DNA from: Turnera subulata
Taxonomy: Eukaryota; Streptophyta; Magnoliopsida; Malpighiales; Passifloraceae
Direction: 5' to 3'
Assembly: GCA_028386065.3 (NCBI GenBank)
Contig: JAKUCV010001512.1
Span: 319,615-383,614, forward strand
DNA: 64,000 bases
The notes under the pieces were generated by a model that saw only the letters and a program-made list of their open reading frames with translations, was not told the origin of the DNA and searched no databases. How positions within the stretch are numbered: the stretch's first letter is position 1; every line of letters starts with the position of its first letter. The position numbers and the translations under genes are program-made. Shown here piece after piece: positions 22,483 to 35,544 of the stretch.

Positions 22483-25400
22483 ATGGCTCTCTCAGATTCT
22501 TCCAAACAGTCCCTAATCCCTAGCTTCCTCTACTCTTCCTCCGCCAAAACCCTCCCCTTCTCTCACCTCCTCTCCCACTCCCATGAGCCCGCGGTGTCTC
22601 AGCCCCCGATGTTCTCCAACAGGAGCCAGAGCGCCGCCACCGCCGCCGGCGGAAGCTTCGTGATCCCCGCCCCCAGCGAGCCTAGCAGGAAGATCGAGAT
22701 GTACACTCCGGCTTTCTACGCCGCCTGTACCGCCGGTGGTATCCTCAGCTGCGGTCTCACTCACATGGCCGTCACTCCTCTTGACCTCGTCAAGTGCAAC
22801 ATGCAGGTAGCCTTCGTTCCTGCAGATCTGTAGTTGTTTCCTGCTTTTACTTTGCTCTTCTGCTTCGGTTTTGTCTTGGCTTGTGGAGTAGATCTTCGCT
22901 TATAGTGCTTCGCAGTTAGATCTGTGTTTTTAGTTTGAATGTGCTTGAATCTGTGCTTGATGAATCATTTCTGAGTTGTTGTCACTTATGTGACTTTGTC
23001 TTTTATGTTTACTTAGGTAGCAGATCTGCTGATTTTTATTTCCTTTATTATATGCTCAATATTTAGCGTATAACTGTGTGTCTAGGCTGGGGTAGCGTAT
23101 TGATCTACTCATTGAACTGATATCTGATATCATTTGAGCGAGTATGTGTCTTGTGATTTGTTGATATATACTTGTTGCGGATATCTTTTGTGCAGTTGAT
23201 GGTTTGTGGATCAGTGTGATTGTCTGTACCGTGGGGTATTTTACGTTCTCCTGAGATTTGCCAAAACTTGTAACTTATCACTTGATTTCGATTTGTTCTT
23301 GACTACCGCTGCTTTGCACTTATTATTGGATTTTATATGTTTTTAAATTGTAACTGCACGGTCTATGTTCTTTTAAATAGACAGAGCGGGGTGTTTCTTC
23401 ATAAAGGACGCGAGAGTATCGTTTACATTGGTTGTATCATGTTATGAATCATACTTTCTTGTGATTGTGGGGTTAGTTATGTTCATTAGTTGGAGATTTA
23501 AACTAAAGGTGAATGTGGTTGCTTTGCCAGATTGACCCAACGAAGTACAAAAGCATTTCTTCTGGTTTTGGAGTTCTGTTGAAGGAGCAGGGAGTGAGAG
23601 GCTTCTTCAGGGGTTGGGTGCCTACCCTCCTTGGTTACAGTGCCCAGGGTGCTTGCAAGTTCGGGTTCTATGAATTCTTCAAGAAGTACTACTCTGATCT
23701 TGCTGGACCAGAGTATGCTGCCAAGTACAAGACCTTGATTTACCTTGCTGGATCTGCATCTGCTGAAGTGATTGCTGATATTGCCCTTTGCCCATTTGAA
23801 GCAGTGAAGGTTCGAGTTCAAACTCAGCCTGGTTTTGCCAGAGGTCTGTCTGATGGCCTTCCCAAGTTTGTCAGATCTGAAGGCGCTCTTGGGTATGTTT
23901 AGTTATTTCTTGGTCATTTTGTCTCACAAGCATTGTTAAAGGCTCCCTTTTAACTTACTTATTACCATTTCAGGTTGTACAAGGGTCTTGTTCCTCTCTG
24001 GGGTCGTCAGATTCCATGTAAGTTTGCTACCACTCCTGTGTTTCATATTCTGTACATGTTATTTTAAGAAAACTGTCAGTTTTGAATTGGATTTAGGATC
24101 TTCTAAGTATATTGAATATTATCAGACTTACTGTGGTTGATTCATTAAGGACAAACTTCTTCCGTATTTGATTGCAGCAAGTGAATCGTAATCGTATAGT
24201 TCTTTTGTTGACGAGCAACATTTTTCTTTGCTGTTTTCAATTTACCTATCTGTCAAAGCTGTCTGTGAGAGTACACTTTAGACTATGACTAGAATCATAT
24301 GTATGGAGGAGACATAATGTGGTGTTGGCTGAATGGCAAAGCTATGATTCAGGCCTGGCATGAAGTCAGGAACGAGCTTTTATTACACTGTCGATATTGT
24401 GCATTGCATGTGATATCTAAAGTGAAGGAGGAAGAGTTCACATGATCTAAGGTTTTTTTTTTATGATCCCTATTTCTAAAGAGTATCGTTGATATACCTG
24501 CAAGTTTATCAGTACAACTTCGACTGAGAAGCTTTGGAATCAAACTTGATGCAAGAATTGAGCTAGTTTAGGACTTGTGGCTTATTGTTAAGAGTCTATC
24601 TTGCAAATCTATTCCTTGCTTCCTAGACATTTTTGTTTCTTGTTTTCCATGCCCTGAAATGCTGTAATCATTTGCATTTATCCAGTATTTGTAGCTTATT
24701 CCTCTGTCCTGATGAAGGGTCTAGGGGCAGTTGCAGTGAGCAGTTGTTGGTTCATAGTTAACCTTTTCTCAGTTGTCTTTTTTGCCATTCTCTATTGACT
24801 GTTGAAACTGTTTTGGTCTTTTCATTAGTTACTAAATTATCCCAAGTCAGCATCTTTTTTGTTTATGCTTTACTGTTATGCCTGCATGATGTTAGTTGCA
24901 GTGGTTACAGTAATTTTATTAGAGCTAAATGGCTTATATTGCAGATACCATGATGAAGTTTGCATCTTTTGAGACCATTGTTGAGATGATCTACAAGTAT
25001 TCCATCCCACAACCCAAGGACCAATGCAGCAAATCACTGCAACTTGGTGTTAGTTTTGCTGGTGGCTATGTTGCTGGTGTTTTCTGTGCTATTGTGTCGC
25101 ATCCTGCTGATAATCTGGTCTCTTTCCTCAACAATGCTAAAGGGGCAACTGTTGGTGATGTAAGTGTTTTCTTTTCTGGTGGTTTACCGTGTGATAATTT
25201 GCTTTTTGTTTCTCATTTTGTTGTGTCATAACCTTGTTGTTTCTTGGTTTTGCAGGCTGTGAAGAAGCTAGGTCTGTGGGGTCTGTTCACCCGTGGGCTT
25301 CCTCTCCGTATTGTCATGATTGGAACTCTCACTGGAGCTCAATGGGGTATCTATGATGCATTCAAAGTTTTTGTGGGATTGTAAGTATCACCGGTGCTTC

Positions 25401-25541
25401 TCAATTTTTTTTTTGTTTTCCCCTAACATTTGGTAGTTTCATTGCTCTAAACAATTGATGTAATTTTTCAGGCCAACCACTGGTGGTGTTACTCCTGCCC
25501 CTGCAGCTGCTACCCCCACCACTGAACTTGCCAAGGTGTAA
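22483..25541 (+). CDS. Mitochondrial phosphate carrier (PHT3/MPT family)
   Basis: Six exons: 22483-22806, 23531-23892, 23974-24017, 24945-25159, 25256-25380 and 25472-25541, all GT-AG and in phase, encoding 379 residues. The protein has three mitochondrial-carrier repeats, each with the P-x-D/E-x-x-K/R signature: [11 protein letters not shown] in the first, [13 protein letters not shown] in the second and HPADNLVS in the third. It also has the family segments [30 protein letters not shown] and [22 protein letters not shown] (read in pieces). It imports phosphate with protons, or in exchange for hydroxide, across the inner mitochondrial membrane to supply ATP synthase. The first about 70 residues are a Ser- and Pro-rich targeting extension typical of plant PHT3 proteins. 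Introns 1 (724 b) and 3 (927 b) are the largest. Length matches the family (about 375). Confidence 0.96.
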
Positions 25542-27232
25542 AGTTTCATTTGATCAACACCAGCCTGTTTTGCAGAACGAAAACTCGGGAAAGTTATAGG
25601 GATAATAATTATAGGACGGAATCTTTTGCGTAGTGATTTTCAAGCAAGTGGAGATTATTCTTTCACATCAAGAATTTGTGCGCCAATTTTTGTCTTTGAC
25701 CAATTTCTGGGATGATTTTGACCTCATCCATACGATGATGAAAACGCTTTGCTAGTTAGAAGATGATATATGAGTTTCTGATTTTGGTGTTAGGACCATT
25801 GTATCCCCGTTGGAACAATCCATAAATAATGGGCAGTGGGGGATATGTTTTCTTCTGTCCACATTTCGTTTGAATGCTTCTTATATCTGAAAATATAAAT
25901 CTGATACTGGCGATGAATGCATGGTGCCGAAGAAATCATTCCATTATCTGCCTTTGGGATCTAAGAAATTTAATGGTTTTTTTTTTTATTTTTGATGTTT
26001 CGTTGTTTTCCAACAGTTTCTGGGTTGATGTTTCGTTGTTTTCCAACAGTTTCTGGGACAGCTTAATTTTTGATACTGATAATTTTCTTGTATGTTCAAC
26101 GTTAATGTTATATCTCAAAAGAAAATAAGTTCAATATATCATTGGAAAAGTAGTTTCAGTCATCAGCGCATGCGGCAAAACGTCGAGTAAGATGGGTCTT
26201 TGGGCTGGCGTTTCGCATTTCGGTACTGAAAATGGTGCGTGTAAAACGTTAAAGGGAGTGAGTCGTTTTAGCCCAGTTGCAAATCGTTGAGGGACGGAGT
26301 CTTTGGGCTTATTCAGGCCCTTCTGGCTTGCTACGGAGCCCATGCCACATACATAGAGTGAGAGAAAAGATCAAAGCAGGCCATCACAAGTCAGTCCACA
26401 TGAAACTTTGGTGAAGCTTTAACGTAAGGAGTATTGGTTTGGGCTTTAACAGAACCTTCCGGGCTGCTGGGCAGCTATGCGTTCATCGTTTCGGTACTCA
26501 AAGCGTACACTTTGAAAGATATGTGGGCTTTTAGAGACGTAGGCTTGCTTTCTATAACCATTAGCCCATAGTTAAAAGGGCCAAGATTTGGTCAGATTTC
26601 GAAGCTTGGCTAGAAGATCCACCTTTTGAGTTTTTCCCTTTGCTAATAACCGATATTACTCGGTAACTTGACCTTAATGAAATGAAGCTTCCACTCAAAA
26701 AAAGAAAAAAGACAAAAAAACGTACAATGCTATTTTCAGCAGTATATCGTCCACTCACGGCCCAATTGAAGGATGCCACGCATGGCCGATAGGTGTTACA
26801 ATGGTAGTGTTTCGCACATGGTTCATGGGTGAGTGCTAGAGCATCACACCTAGCTTGTACAGGAGGCATAGTAAAAATATATGCTTTCATTTACTTAATA
26901 TCCGTAAAAGAGACCAAATAATATGCAGCACGCTGCAAAACCATACATAATGCATCATGGCAGACCACCACCAAATTCATGAATGCCAGTGCAAACCTCG
27001 CAAAAAGGAGTAATAAATTACAGATTTGTAATCACCAGTTCTTCCCGTCAAATGTTTCGCCTCATAATCCAAGAGAAATCCGATGCAGTGCACAAGTTCT
27101 GATCATAATAAACCAAAGAATGGGAGCTATTAAGGGTAATAATATACAGTATCATCATTCCTGTTCGCTTATTGCCTTCTAAAGAAATCCTTGGACTTGG
27201 AATTGCCACAGACAAGAAACAGATTGTATGTA
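25542..27232. other. Intergenic, convergent 3' ends of phosphate carrier and V-ATPase C
   Basis: Contains 3' UTRs and one short tandem duplication. Frames at 26131-26343 and 26561-26890 on the minus strand lack any recognisable product. Confidence 0.5.
25992..26057 (+). repeat. 33-bp perfect tandem duplication
   Basis: TTGATGTTTCGTTGTTTTCC and the following 13 bases occur twice in a row without mismatch (25992-26024 and 26025-26057). This is a recent local duplication downstream of the phosphate-carrier gene. Confidence 0.95.
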
Positions 27233-30200
27233 TCAAACTAGATTGATTGTGAAGCACACATAGGGATGTGCATCAGCATCAAGCCCCACACCTACTACCC
27301 CCGCTCCTACTTCATCTTCAGATTTCCAGAATGTACTGCAATCAAACAACAAAGGTATTACAAACAAAAATATCAGCACCGAGCAGAATAAATGAAAGAT
27401 GTCCAAACATGCAAAAGTCCAGTTCTGCTGTAACACAGGCATGTAAAACTATAGGAATTTTGAATACACAGGTTCTGCCGGGCGTTGTAAAGCCTCCCAT
27501 GAATTTCAGATAACCTTTCAATGTTATAATTCATGTAGAGCACATGTTAACTTGCCTGTTAGCAGCATCAGATAATCCTTCGAGAATTGAGCGCACTTTC
27601 TTTTCACTTTTGGTTGGAGGGGATAAAACACAAGACTGAAAACAATCCCAAAAGCCAAAGCAGTTAGGAGAGTACATAAAAGTGAAATAATAGAAAAATT
27701 TAGCATCACTAATTACCAAGAATGACGGTGGCAATCCGTATCGCAGAATGCTCTCTGCAAATACACGTACAGCACAGAAGTGCATCCAGGAGCTGAAAAC
27801 CTGCAGGTGACACGCTCATTCAGTTTGGAAAAATAGGGCAATTGCATTGATGATAAAGGATGGCAAATATGTTGAAGTGAAGAAGTGGAACAAGGAATTT
27901 TGAAAAGTAAAAGACGCATGTTATGGGAGGGACAGGGGAATCAGGGGATCACGTCCTGCCACATGCAATGCGTGTTACGAAAACGTATAAAGATGACATT
28001 GCAATTTTGAGAACCATGCAAGTCTTCCAGCACATAGGCTGCTGCAAGTTAGGTAACACATCAGGGATCCAAAAACCTAGCACACGTCGGTACAGAGAAC
28101 AACCCAGAGAGGAAAATTTTTGATGAAACAAAAGTATGAAAACATGTTGCCTTCCAGTGGAAATTCTGACAAGATCCTTGGAGATGGATGCAGGATGATC
28201 CAAGGGTATTCTTCTGCATATCTAAGGGTATAACAATGTGTACCCAAACATGCTTTAAGTCTAGGTACCTCAGGAATCTATAAAACCATGTTTAAAAGAA
28301 AAGTTACCAGTTCAGAAGTTTAAAATGAAAAAAAAAAAAGATATATAAGCTAGTCCTAAAGTAAAAAATTGTAATATTAGATATATTTTCCTAGAACATA
28401 TATTGGAATAATAAGAATGTTCACAGCAGTTCCCCGTCCAAACTTATTATTGTTCCGTTCCTTTACACCATAAAGCAAACCGCTAGATTCTTTGCAACTC
28501 GAGGCTGAAGAGACATTCTCAAGTTGCTCCAAGTGGGTTCCAGCTAACAGACCCTGTCACATCTACAACTAAACAGGGATCTTTTCTCCACAAAATCACA
28601 TCCAATTCAAACTGTAAACTTAATGGCCACTTCTCTACACTAATACCCACCACAAACTCAAGTTAAAACCTTCTATGGCAGCACAAAGTTGTAAAGTAAA
28701 TAAAGAATGAAGAGGAAAGAAAAGGAAGTTACCTCCCCATAACTCGTATAGCACCATTGCAAAAGGGAGTTTCTCAAACTTTCTTGGTCACGTACCAATC
28801 TTTCTAATTCTTCTTTCCTATGCTCTTGTCCTTCTGGACTATATTCAAAATCACGAATCTGATTATGTGAAAACAGAACACAGCTGTAAGTTTGCGATCT
28901 AAGCCCACCAAAAATTGCAGAATGATGAGAAGAGTCAATTGCAACATAATCATATACACAGCTATGCACAAAAGGTAGGATGAACAGAAAGAAAGTAAAT
29001 CTAGAAAGATAAGCACAAGGCTACTAATTGACTTGAGACACCACAAAAGTGAATGCAGTCTTCAAAATAACTCACCTGGAACCCTTTGTCTCGTGCACTG
29101 GTTCTGAAGTTGTCTGCAACTCGACGAAACAGCACTACTGTATAAAGAGCATATTCATTGTCCTCATATAACTTCTTCGACGACCTGGGGACCTGAAAAG
29201 GCCTAGCTAGATAAATCAAGATGAAGTAGAAAACAAATAATTCCAGGCAGTACAGTAATATGTCAACTACTCTTTACTTTAAACAGAATTACGTCCAACA
29301 TTTATCCAAGGAATCAGCTAATTAACAGATGACACACAAGGGCAGTAACTTCTTACCACATAGCTAGTCAATGTTTCATAGCTTGCCAACCAATCTTTCT
29401 GTGAGTACTTGGGGACAATTGCAATGAGGGTTATAAGATGCTCAGAGCTAACAATATCCTCTGGTTTCACCAGATCAGAAATATCACGGACAGCCAAGCT
29501 GAGACAGACAAAAAAGTGGTCATGCAAGAGATAGGAATAATTTACTGATACTTGCCACAACGATTCAGTCTCAAATGAAAAACATACCTTCCACTTTGCT
29601 TTCTATTAATAGCATTGAGCTGGCTGCGCACGTTGTTATACTCAGCACCACGAACCTAAAGCGAAAGACAAAGGTTATAACTCCAAAATTGCAAACGACG
29701 AGCACAGAGGCAGTGAAAACAGAGAAGAACACTGAAAGAGTGATGCATTTCTATAACCAGACACCAATGCATGGCATAATACCAGCATCTACATCTTGCA
29801 GCAAAAATGCCAGAGCAGAATACAAATATTGGAACAAGCTCAAAAGCAAGCCAACTAAAAAATCTCACTCCATAAAAATAAGGCTGGATACTGATATTGT
29901 GATAACCAAAAACAACCTATTTCCATGAACTAAATAACAAATCAACACCAAAACTGATGGTGCTGCTACGACGATGACAAGAGTGACCATCAACTATGAG
30001 GTGTTATATTATCCCAAAAACAAATAATCACCTTGAGATCATCCTCGATCTTTGCCACTTGACCATGTATCCCATCAACAATCTCCTTCAGAGGAGACAT
30101 CGTGGGATACTTTGCCTCATCCCAAACAAACCTGCCACCCAAACAGCACAGCAAAACAATCTTAAGATCATTGAAAGTTTCAAAAATACCCACAAAACTC

Positions 30201-30870
30201 CAACAGATAATCAAAACAAACCTAGTGAGGTAAGAATCAACAGGCACGCCATCAACACTCAGTGCACTGCTCTCCACACCAGACACCCTCTCCAGTTCCT
30301 CGATCTGCCTCCTGATCTTGTGAGACACTCCTTCTATAAAGCTATTTGACTGCACATAACATAATACAACCCCAAAATTAAGCTACTGTACCCAATTACT
30401 CCTCCATTTCACAAAGAGCTCGCCTCGAATTCAATTCAACACACAAATCAAACAGAAAAAAATATACTGAAATCGAGAAAAACAAAAACAATAAGAGTAG
30501 AAAACATAACATTTCGAAGCCAGATTCAGATTGGAATTATATTAAAAAAGAAAACAGAAAATGAGAAAATTACCTTGACGAGATCATCACTGAGGGCGAG
30601 GAGAGAGTCTAGGGTACCAACGCGGAGATTGGGGATATTGAACTAAACAAAACAAAACATAAACAAAAAATCAATAAAAAAGGGAATCGGATTCAAGGTT
30701 AAAAGTTCAGATCAGGAGAGAGTGGTGGAGAAGAGAGTGCAGAAATAATAAATTACCCTGTAGAGAGGGGTATCGAAGGAATGTCTGGAGATTTGGTCCT
30801 GTAAGCGGTTCCACAGAGAAGAAGCCGAGTCTTGAACCGGAAGAGACGCCACCCAGTATCTAGTCGCCAT
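27233..30870 (-). CDS. VHA-C: V-type proton ATPase subunit C (VHA-C / DET3)
   Basis: Eleven exons on the minus strand: 30870-30757, 30642-30574, 30349-30222, 30131-30032, 29655-29588, 29498-29357, 29192-29076, 28858-28733, 27800-27717, 27635-27556 and 27335-27233. They encode 376 residues, against about 375 in Arabidopsis. The protein opens MATRYWVASLPVQDSASSLW and contains SVDGVPVDSYLTRFVWDEA, KPEDIVSSEHLITL, SQKDWLASYETLT, SSLLQWCYTSYGEVFSSWMH and the terminal HPYVCFTINL. Subunit C joins the V1 head to the stator stalks and controls assembly of the tonoplast and endosomal proton pump. Ten introns are GT-AG except the last, which begins GC (CTAACAG|GCAAGT). It is transcribed away from the SIAMESE-related gene. 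No TATA box is obvious. Confidence 0.97.
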
Positions 30871-31879
30871 TTTGAGCTTTTTTATTATTATTACAGATAC
30901 ACACAAAACAGAGATAATATAAAAACAGAAGGAAGAGAAGGAGTTTTGTGTTGTGGGGGATATGTAATGAAGAAGGAGATCAAGAGTGGATCGATTATTG
31001 TGTTTTCTTTTGTCTTCTCAATTGTGTGTGTGTGTGTGTAATTTTTTTGTTTGGGGGGGTTGGGTTGCTGGTCTGGTCTGGTCCGGGACTGGGATTTCAT
31101 TCATTCAAGCGGATCCTATCTGGCACAGTAAAATGTTTATGATTGTTCACCGGTAATATTCCGCCACGTATTTACCCGCCTTCTTACAGCCATCAAACCC
31201 AACCGTAAAAACATTTTTATTTTAGGCTCATCATCTTCATTCACAAATTTGTAGAAATGTATTGTAGACCCATAATAGAGCCATGGATCATCGGGTTAAA
31301 TCGGGTTAAAAAAATAAAAAAAAAAGAGAGCATAAGATTAAATTGGAGAGAAGGGTAGTTTCATATATTTTTTATGGTTGAATAAAGTTTAGGTTGAGGG
31401 AAGGTTCCTCCAATCTAGAGTAAGGGCAGACCACTAAGTTCAACCCGCAGTTCCATAGATAAATGGTTGTTTTAAACTAATTAACATATTTTTATCCAAA
31501 AATGATTGTTGGGCTTTGTATCATGGGTAGCTTCCCGTCCTATGATTTAAGTGGGTAAGAAGTAAGGAGATTAGAATTGGCTTTAATGTTAATTAGATGG
31601 AACAATTTTCAATTTTGTGGTAATGATTTGTAATATATAAATCATACAATGCTGCAGCTCGGATTTACCGGCCCAACCTGCTATGATATATTGCCTAAAA
31701 TTGACATCTTTAACGGGCTAGAAAGAAATTGAGCCCAAACATTTGAAAGCCCAAGTTGCCAATCCGTTGAGTTCACGGATTCCCTAACCGACATAATTAC
31801 CTATAAATATCAAACCAGACCCACCTCTCTCTTCTGTTACCGCCCTCCACCAAAAAAAATCAATCTCCTTCCTTCAAGG
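30871..31879. other. Divergent promoter region, VHA-C and SIAMESE-related gene
   Basis: About 1 kb between two start codons pointing apart. It has a TG repeat at about 31022-31040 and the TATA box of the + strand gene; nothing else is recognised. Confidence 0.5.
31802..31809 (+). promoter_or_regulatory. TATA box of SIAMESE-related gene
   Basis: TATAAATA, 71 bases before the ATG at 31880, followed by a CT-rich leader (CCCACCTCTCTCTTC). Confidence 0.6.
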
Positions 31880-32227
31880 ATGGCGAATTTGAAGTTCCTC
31901 GTTAAGCTGGAAGGCGAAACATGGGCTCCGATTCTCAGTCCCGTCGGAGAAAAACCAACGGATCACGCCTTCGCAGAAGAAGGTTGTGTAACCCCAACGG
32001 CTAAGGAGTTCAGGATCCCCGAACCCACGACCTGTCCTCCGGCGCCGGCGCCAAGGAGACGCAACGTTTCTCTCTTGCCGAAACAACAACCTGGCGCCGA
32101 GGTCAGGGCTTTGGACGAGTTCTCCTACTCGCCGGAGCTGGAATCTGTGCTCGGGACCGGAAGCGTTCCTGTCTCCTCTTCCAAGGTTCCTTCTCGGACT
32201 TGGAATCTGGCGAAAGGATACCGTTAA
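31880..32227 (+). CDS. SIAMESE-related cyclin-dependent kinase inhibitor (SMR)
   Basis: A 115-residue intronless protein. Residues about 33-60 read EEGCVTPTAKEFRIP followed by CPPAPAPRRR. This matches the SIAMESE/SMR signature of a Gly-Cys-x-Thr-Pro start, an x-x-E-x-x-x-I-P block and a CPPAPxxxR basic tail. SMR proteins bind CDK-cyclin complexes and promote the switch from division to endoreduplication, often in response to DNA damage, pathogens or differentiation. The small size, lack of introns and disordered composition fit the family. I cannot tell which SMR subgroup it belongs to. The start is the first ATG after a good TATA box. Confidence 0.85.
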   Translation: MANLKFLVKLEGETWAPILSPVGEKPTDHAFAEEGCVTPTAKEFRIPEPTTCPPAPAPRRRNVSLLPKQQPGAEVRALDEFSYSPELESVLGTGSVPVSSSKVPSRTWNLAKGYR

Positions 32228-32851
32228 GGTTTTCACAGTTTGAAGAAATCCGGAAGGAATTAATTAGGGTTGATAGATTATGTGAACTGTGATTACAATA
32301 TCGAAAGAGGGACTTTTGCAGCTGCTCTGTTTTGGATGAGCATAGCTGAGTTTTGACTAAGGGTCTTGGGTTGACTGATCTTGTGGTCTCCCTTACCCAT
32401 TAACTGTATCTGCTTCTATCTCAGTAGAAGAATTTCCCAACATAATAAGGAAAAACATTGTCTGTTTGAATGTGGGTCAACTTCGGTTCTTATTTTCCCA
32501 GTTTTTGCAAATCGAAAAGGTTGGATGTGGTCAACTTTGGGTTCTTATTTTATATTGTCCGTTGAAGCTAAAAGAAAAAAAGGAACTATACAGTGTTGGC
32601 TGGAAGTATTATAAGTAGTTTAGTTACTGAAGAAAACTAAATATTATTGGTCGTACTCATACATGCCACAAGTTCTAGACTTGTTACTGTTTATTACATG
32701 ATATACATTAAAACAGGGCACTCCTCCTCTCTCATACAAAAGAGTCATCATCACTAGCATTCTTACAGTTATAGTTCTAGGTAGTGCTGTGTATTGTTTA
32801 ACAAAATGCACACAATATAGAAAGTTAAAAAAAGAAGAAGAAGAGAGGAAG
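32228..32851. other. Intergenic, convergent 3' ends of SMR gene and FUS3
   Basis: 3' UTRs only. No further feature seen. Confidence 0.5.
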
Positions 32852-35544
32852 CTAATAGAAGTCATCCAAAGACAAAGTATCGACAGATTCGAAGCTTTCA
32901 AGGTGATCCATGCTTGAAAAGCTAGTCATTGGTCCACTCAAAAAATCAAGCGGCGAGTCATTTGAGATGGAGGTGGTGTCATAGACGAACGTCAAGTCTC
33001 CTTCTTCCATTAAGGGATAATAGTCAGCATACAAGGAGGCGGATTTGTTAATGTCGTAGTCTTGGAGGACAATGCCATTGATGGCGTTCTTGGATACTAT
33101 GTCAGTGTATAGATTCAGATCAGAAGCCTTTTTGGCCTGAATAACCTGAAAAAAGAAAATCAAGTACTGTGTGCTTTTAGTATGTAAAAGTGGATGGAAT
33201 CAATCAATAATGGCATATGCAGATTAGGAAGCCTACATAATTCTGATTTTGATTGTCTTGGTACACCAAAATGAAGTCTCCTAGTTGCAGTCCATGCGTG
33301 TTTACAAATTCCCCTGAGAAGAATAAGATTAAACACAATAGGAACAATGATTTAATACATTGCTCAAAAGAAGCAGAATTAAAAGTTTGGAGATAAAGAA
33401 GTTTGTACCAGTATTTTCAAGTACATACATTCGGCTGTTGTTATTAGGCCAATACCTGTTGGCAAGATAAAGAGAACACAATGCAAGTTGAGTGAGTCAT
33501 AAGATTGGACACTATCTAAATGCACAGCAACCCAATTTCTATAAATTGCCATGAATAATAAAAACTACAACCTGACAAATTGAAGAGAAGAAAATTAAAT
33601 AGGGATTTGCACCTGTACTTGAAGCTCCACACATGTAGGCCATCCAAATCATCCATGCTGATAAAAATTCCCTCCTTGGATTCGAGGTTAGGGAGATGTG
33701 CCTCAGCTGCTTTCTGAAATATGCATCTCTTACGTAAAACAAGTGGCATATATACAAAAAAACTGTGATGATCTGGAAAATTTGAGAAATGCAGAAACAG
33801 AAGTTCACAAATAAAGATGAATATCAGTTACACAGGGCAGGAGTATGGATATGAATTAGACCTTTGGGAGTATCATCCTCCTCAGAGAGTTAACATCACT
33901 GTTCTTAAGCTCCTTCTGGAAAAGGAATGTTAATCTCCTTGGATCAATTACCTGACACATAAATGCAATGTGGAGACATCATTACCTTGAAAGAAAACAA
34001 TGTCAAATGCAGAGTGGCGAGAAACAGCACACGGTTCAGTTAAGAGTAATAGAAATTCAACCCATCTGATAAAAAAAATAAAAGAATAATTCAACCCATA
34101 TTATACAAGCAGACAATTAGCCAGTTATAATTAGATTAGCAATTATACAACAGTACATATGCTGGTGCTTCTGTAGGCATATGCTTCCTGCAGGTGGCTC
34201 CAAATGACAAACTTGTTAAGATAGAAGCTGAAAACAGATCAAGCTTTTCAAAGAGCACTAAATCATCAACTATATATATTCAAATAAAGGCAAACCAAAA
34301 CGGGAAGCGAGGGTGGAAACTAAGGCCAATATCAAATGTCCATATGTACCAAAAGAAATATAACTACACGTGAACAAAGCGAACGGGTATTAGGTTGGCA
34401 AAAAATTTTGCTTCACAATAGATACATCTAAAAGCAAAGCCTTTGGGTTACCAAAAGATAGATAAATATAAATATACAATTAAAGAAGCAAACCAATAAT
34501 TAAGTTCCACTTATTCCGCATTTCACGGGTGACCATCAATCATGGAAACCTACATGATTGAATAAGTTAAATTATATTATCGATCGGATTGTCAATTGGC
34601 TTATCAGAGATCAGTCAACCCAATCCACCACCCAAACCCAGCAATTATAGATGCCACCCTTCCTCTTTGGGTTTTGCAGACAGTACTTCAAGTAACTCCA
34701 TCATGGTTGGATCTGATGATGGAGAATGAAACTATTCTTCAGCTTATCTTTACTTCCCATGTTTCCCATTATCTTCAATTCTAGTCTCCTTCTCCCTCAG
34801 ATCTATATGGACCATTATACTAGGTGCAGTTCCTCATAGCAATTAAGAAACAATCAGCATAAGAAGTCGTTAAAATAACAAAGATTAAGAATCAGATTGT
34901 ACACAGAAGGAACATATATATATAATTATAATTAAGAAGGGGCTACTGTAGGAAATATTTCCTTAAAAATTAGAAATTAATGAATCAAACGCAAGCGTAT
35001 CTTAACTCAGAGGAATGAGTCGGTCCACTCCAATTGACCAACTAATCAATTACATAAATAAAAGAAAACTAGCCATTCCATCAACAAGAGAGAAAACTTA
35101 TAGAAACTTATAAAAAACTTTAAAGGACCTGGGAGTAACACAGGCAATCAAAACAGATAAGCAGCACAGCAGCATCAGTAATTATTATCTAAAGCTGGTT
35201 ATCAAAAGAAAAATTCTCACACGTGCGGGGAGGGAGGGGGAAGGCACGTGGGAGGGAGTAGTAGTAGTGGCGAATGAAGCAGAAGCAGTAGTAGTAGCAA
35301 AAGAGAGAAGATGACTGATGGTAGAAGATGATCTCCTCTGTCTTGGCATCCTTTTCTTCTTTTTGACACCAAAAGCCATGGCCACGCTTACAAGGTCACG
35401 GGTCGGGCCGCCATCAGGACCCGACCCAGCAGCTGCTCCATTGGCCAGTTTGGCCTTGTCCCCCTCCACAGTGACACCCTCTCCACCTGCCATCCAAGCA
35501 CACGCCTCGGTTTTCACATGAACCACCCCTTGGTGCATCATCAT
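32852..35544 (-). CDS. FUS3: B3-domain transcription factor FUSCA3
   Basis: Six exons on the minus strand: 35544-35221, 33951-33862, 33713-33613, 33455-33409, 33313-33237 and 33145-32852, encoding 310 residues (Arabidopsis FUS3: about 313). The B3 domain spans about residues 109-220: LTFLFQKELKNSDVNSLRRM, ILPKKAAEAHLP, GIFISMDDLDG, VWSFKYRYWPNNNSRMYVLE and GLQLGDFILVYQD. A basic stretch (KKKKRMPRQRRSS) precedes it, and the C-terminus is acidic and Ser-rich, as in FUS3. FUS3 is a master regulator of seed maturation that binds RY motifs (CATGCA), activates storage and lipid genes and shapes the ABA/GA balance. Exon 1 is followed by the large first intron (1269 b). The leader is strongly CT-rich on the coding strand. 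Three ATGs start the frame; the first was taken. Confidence 0.96.
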
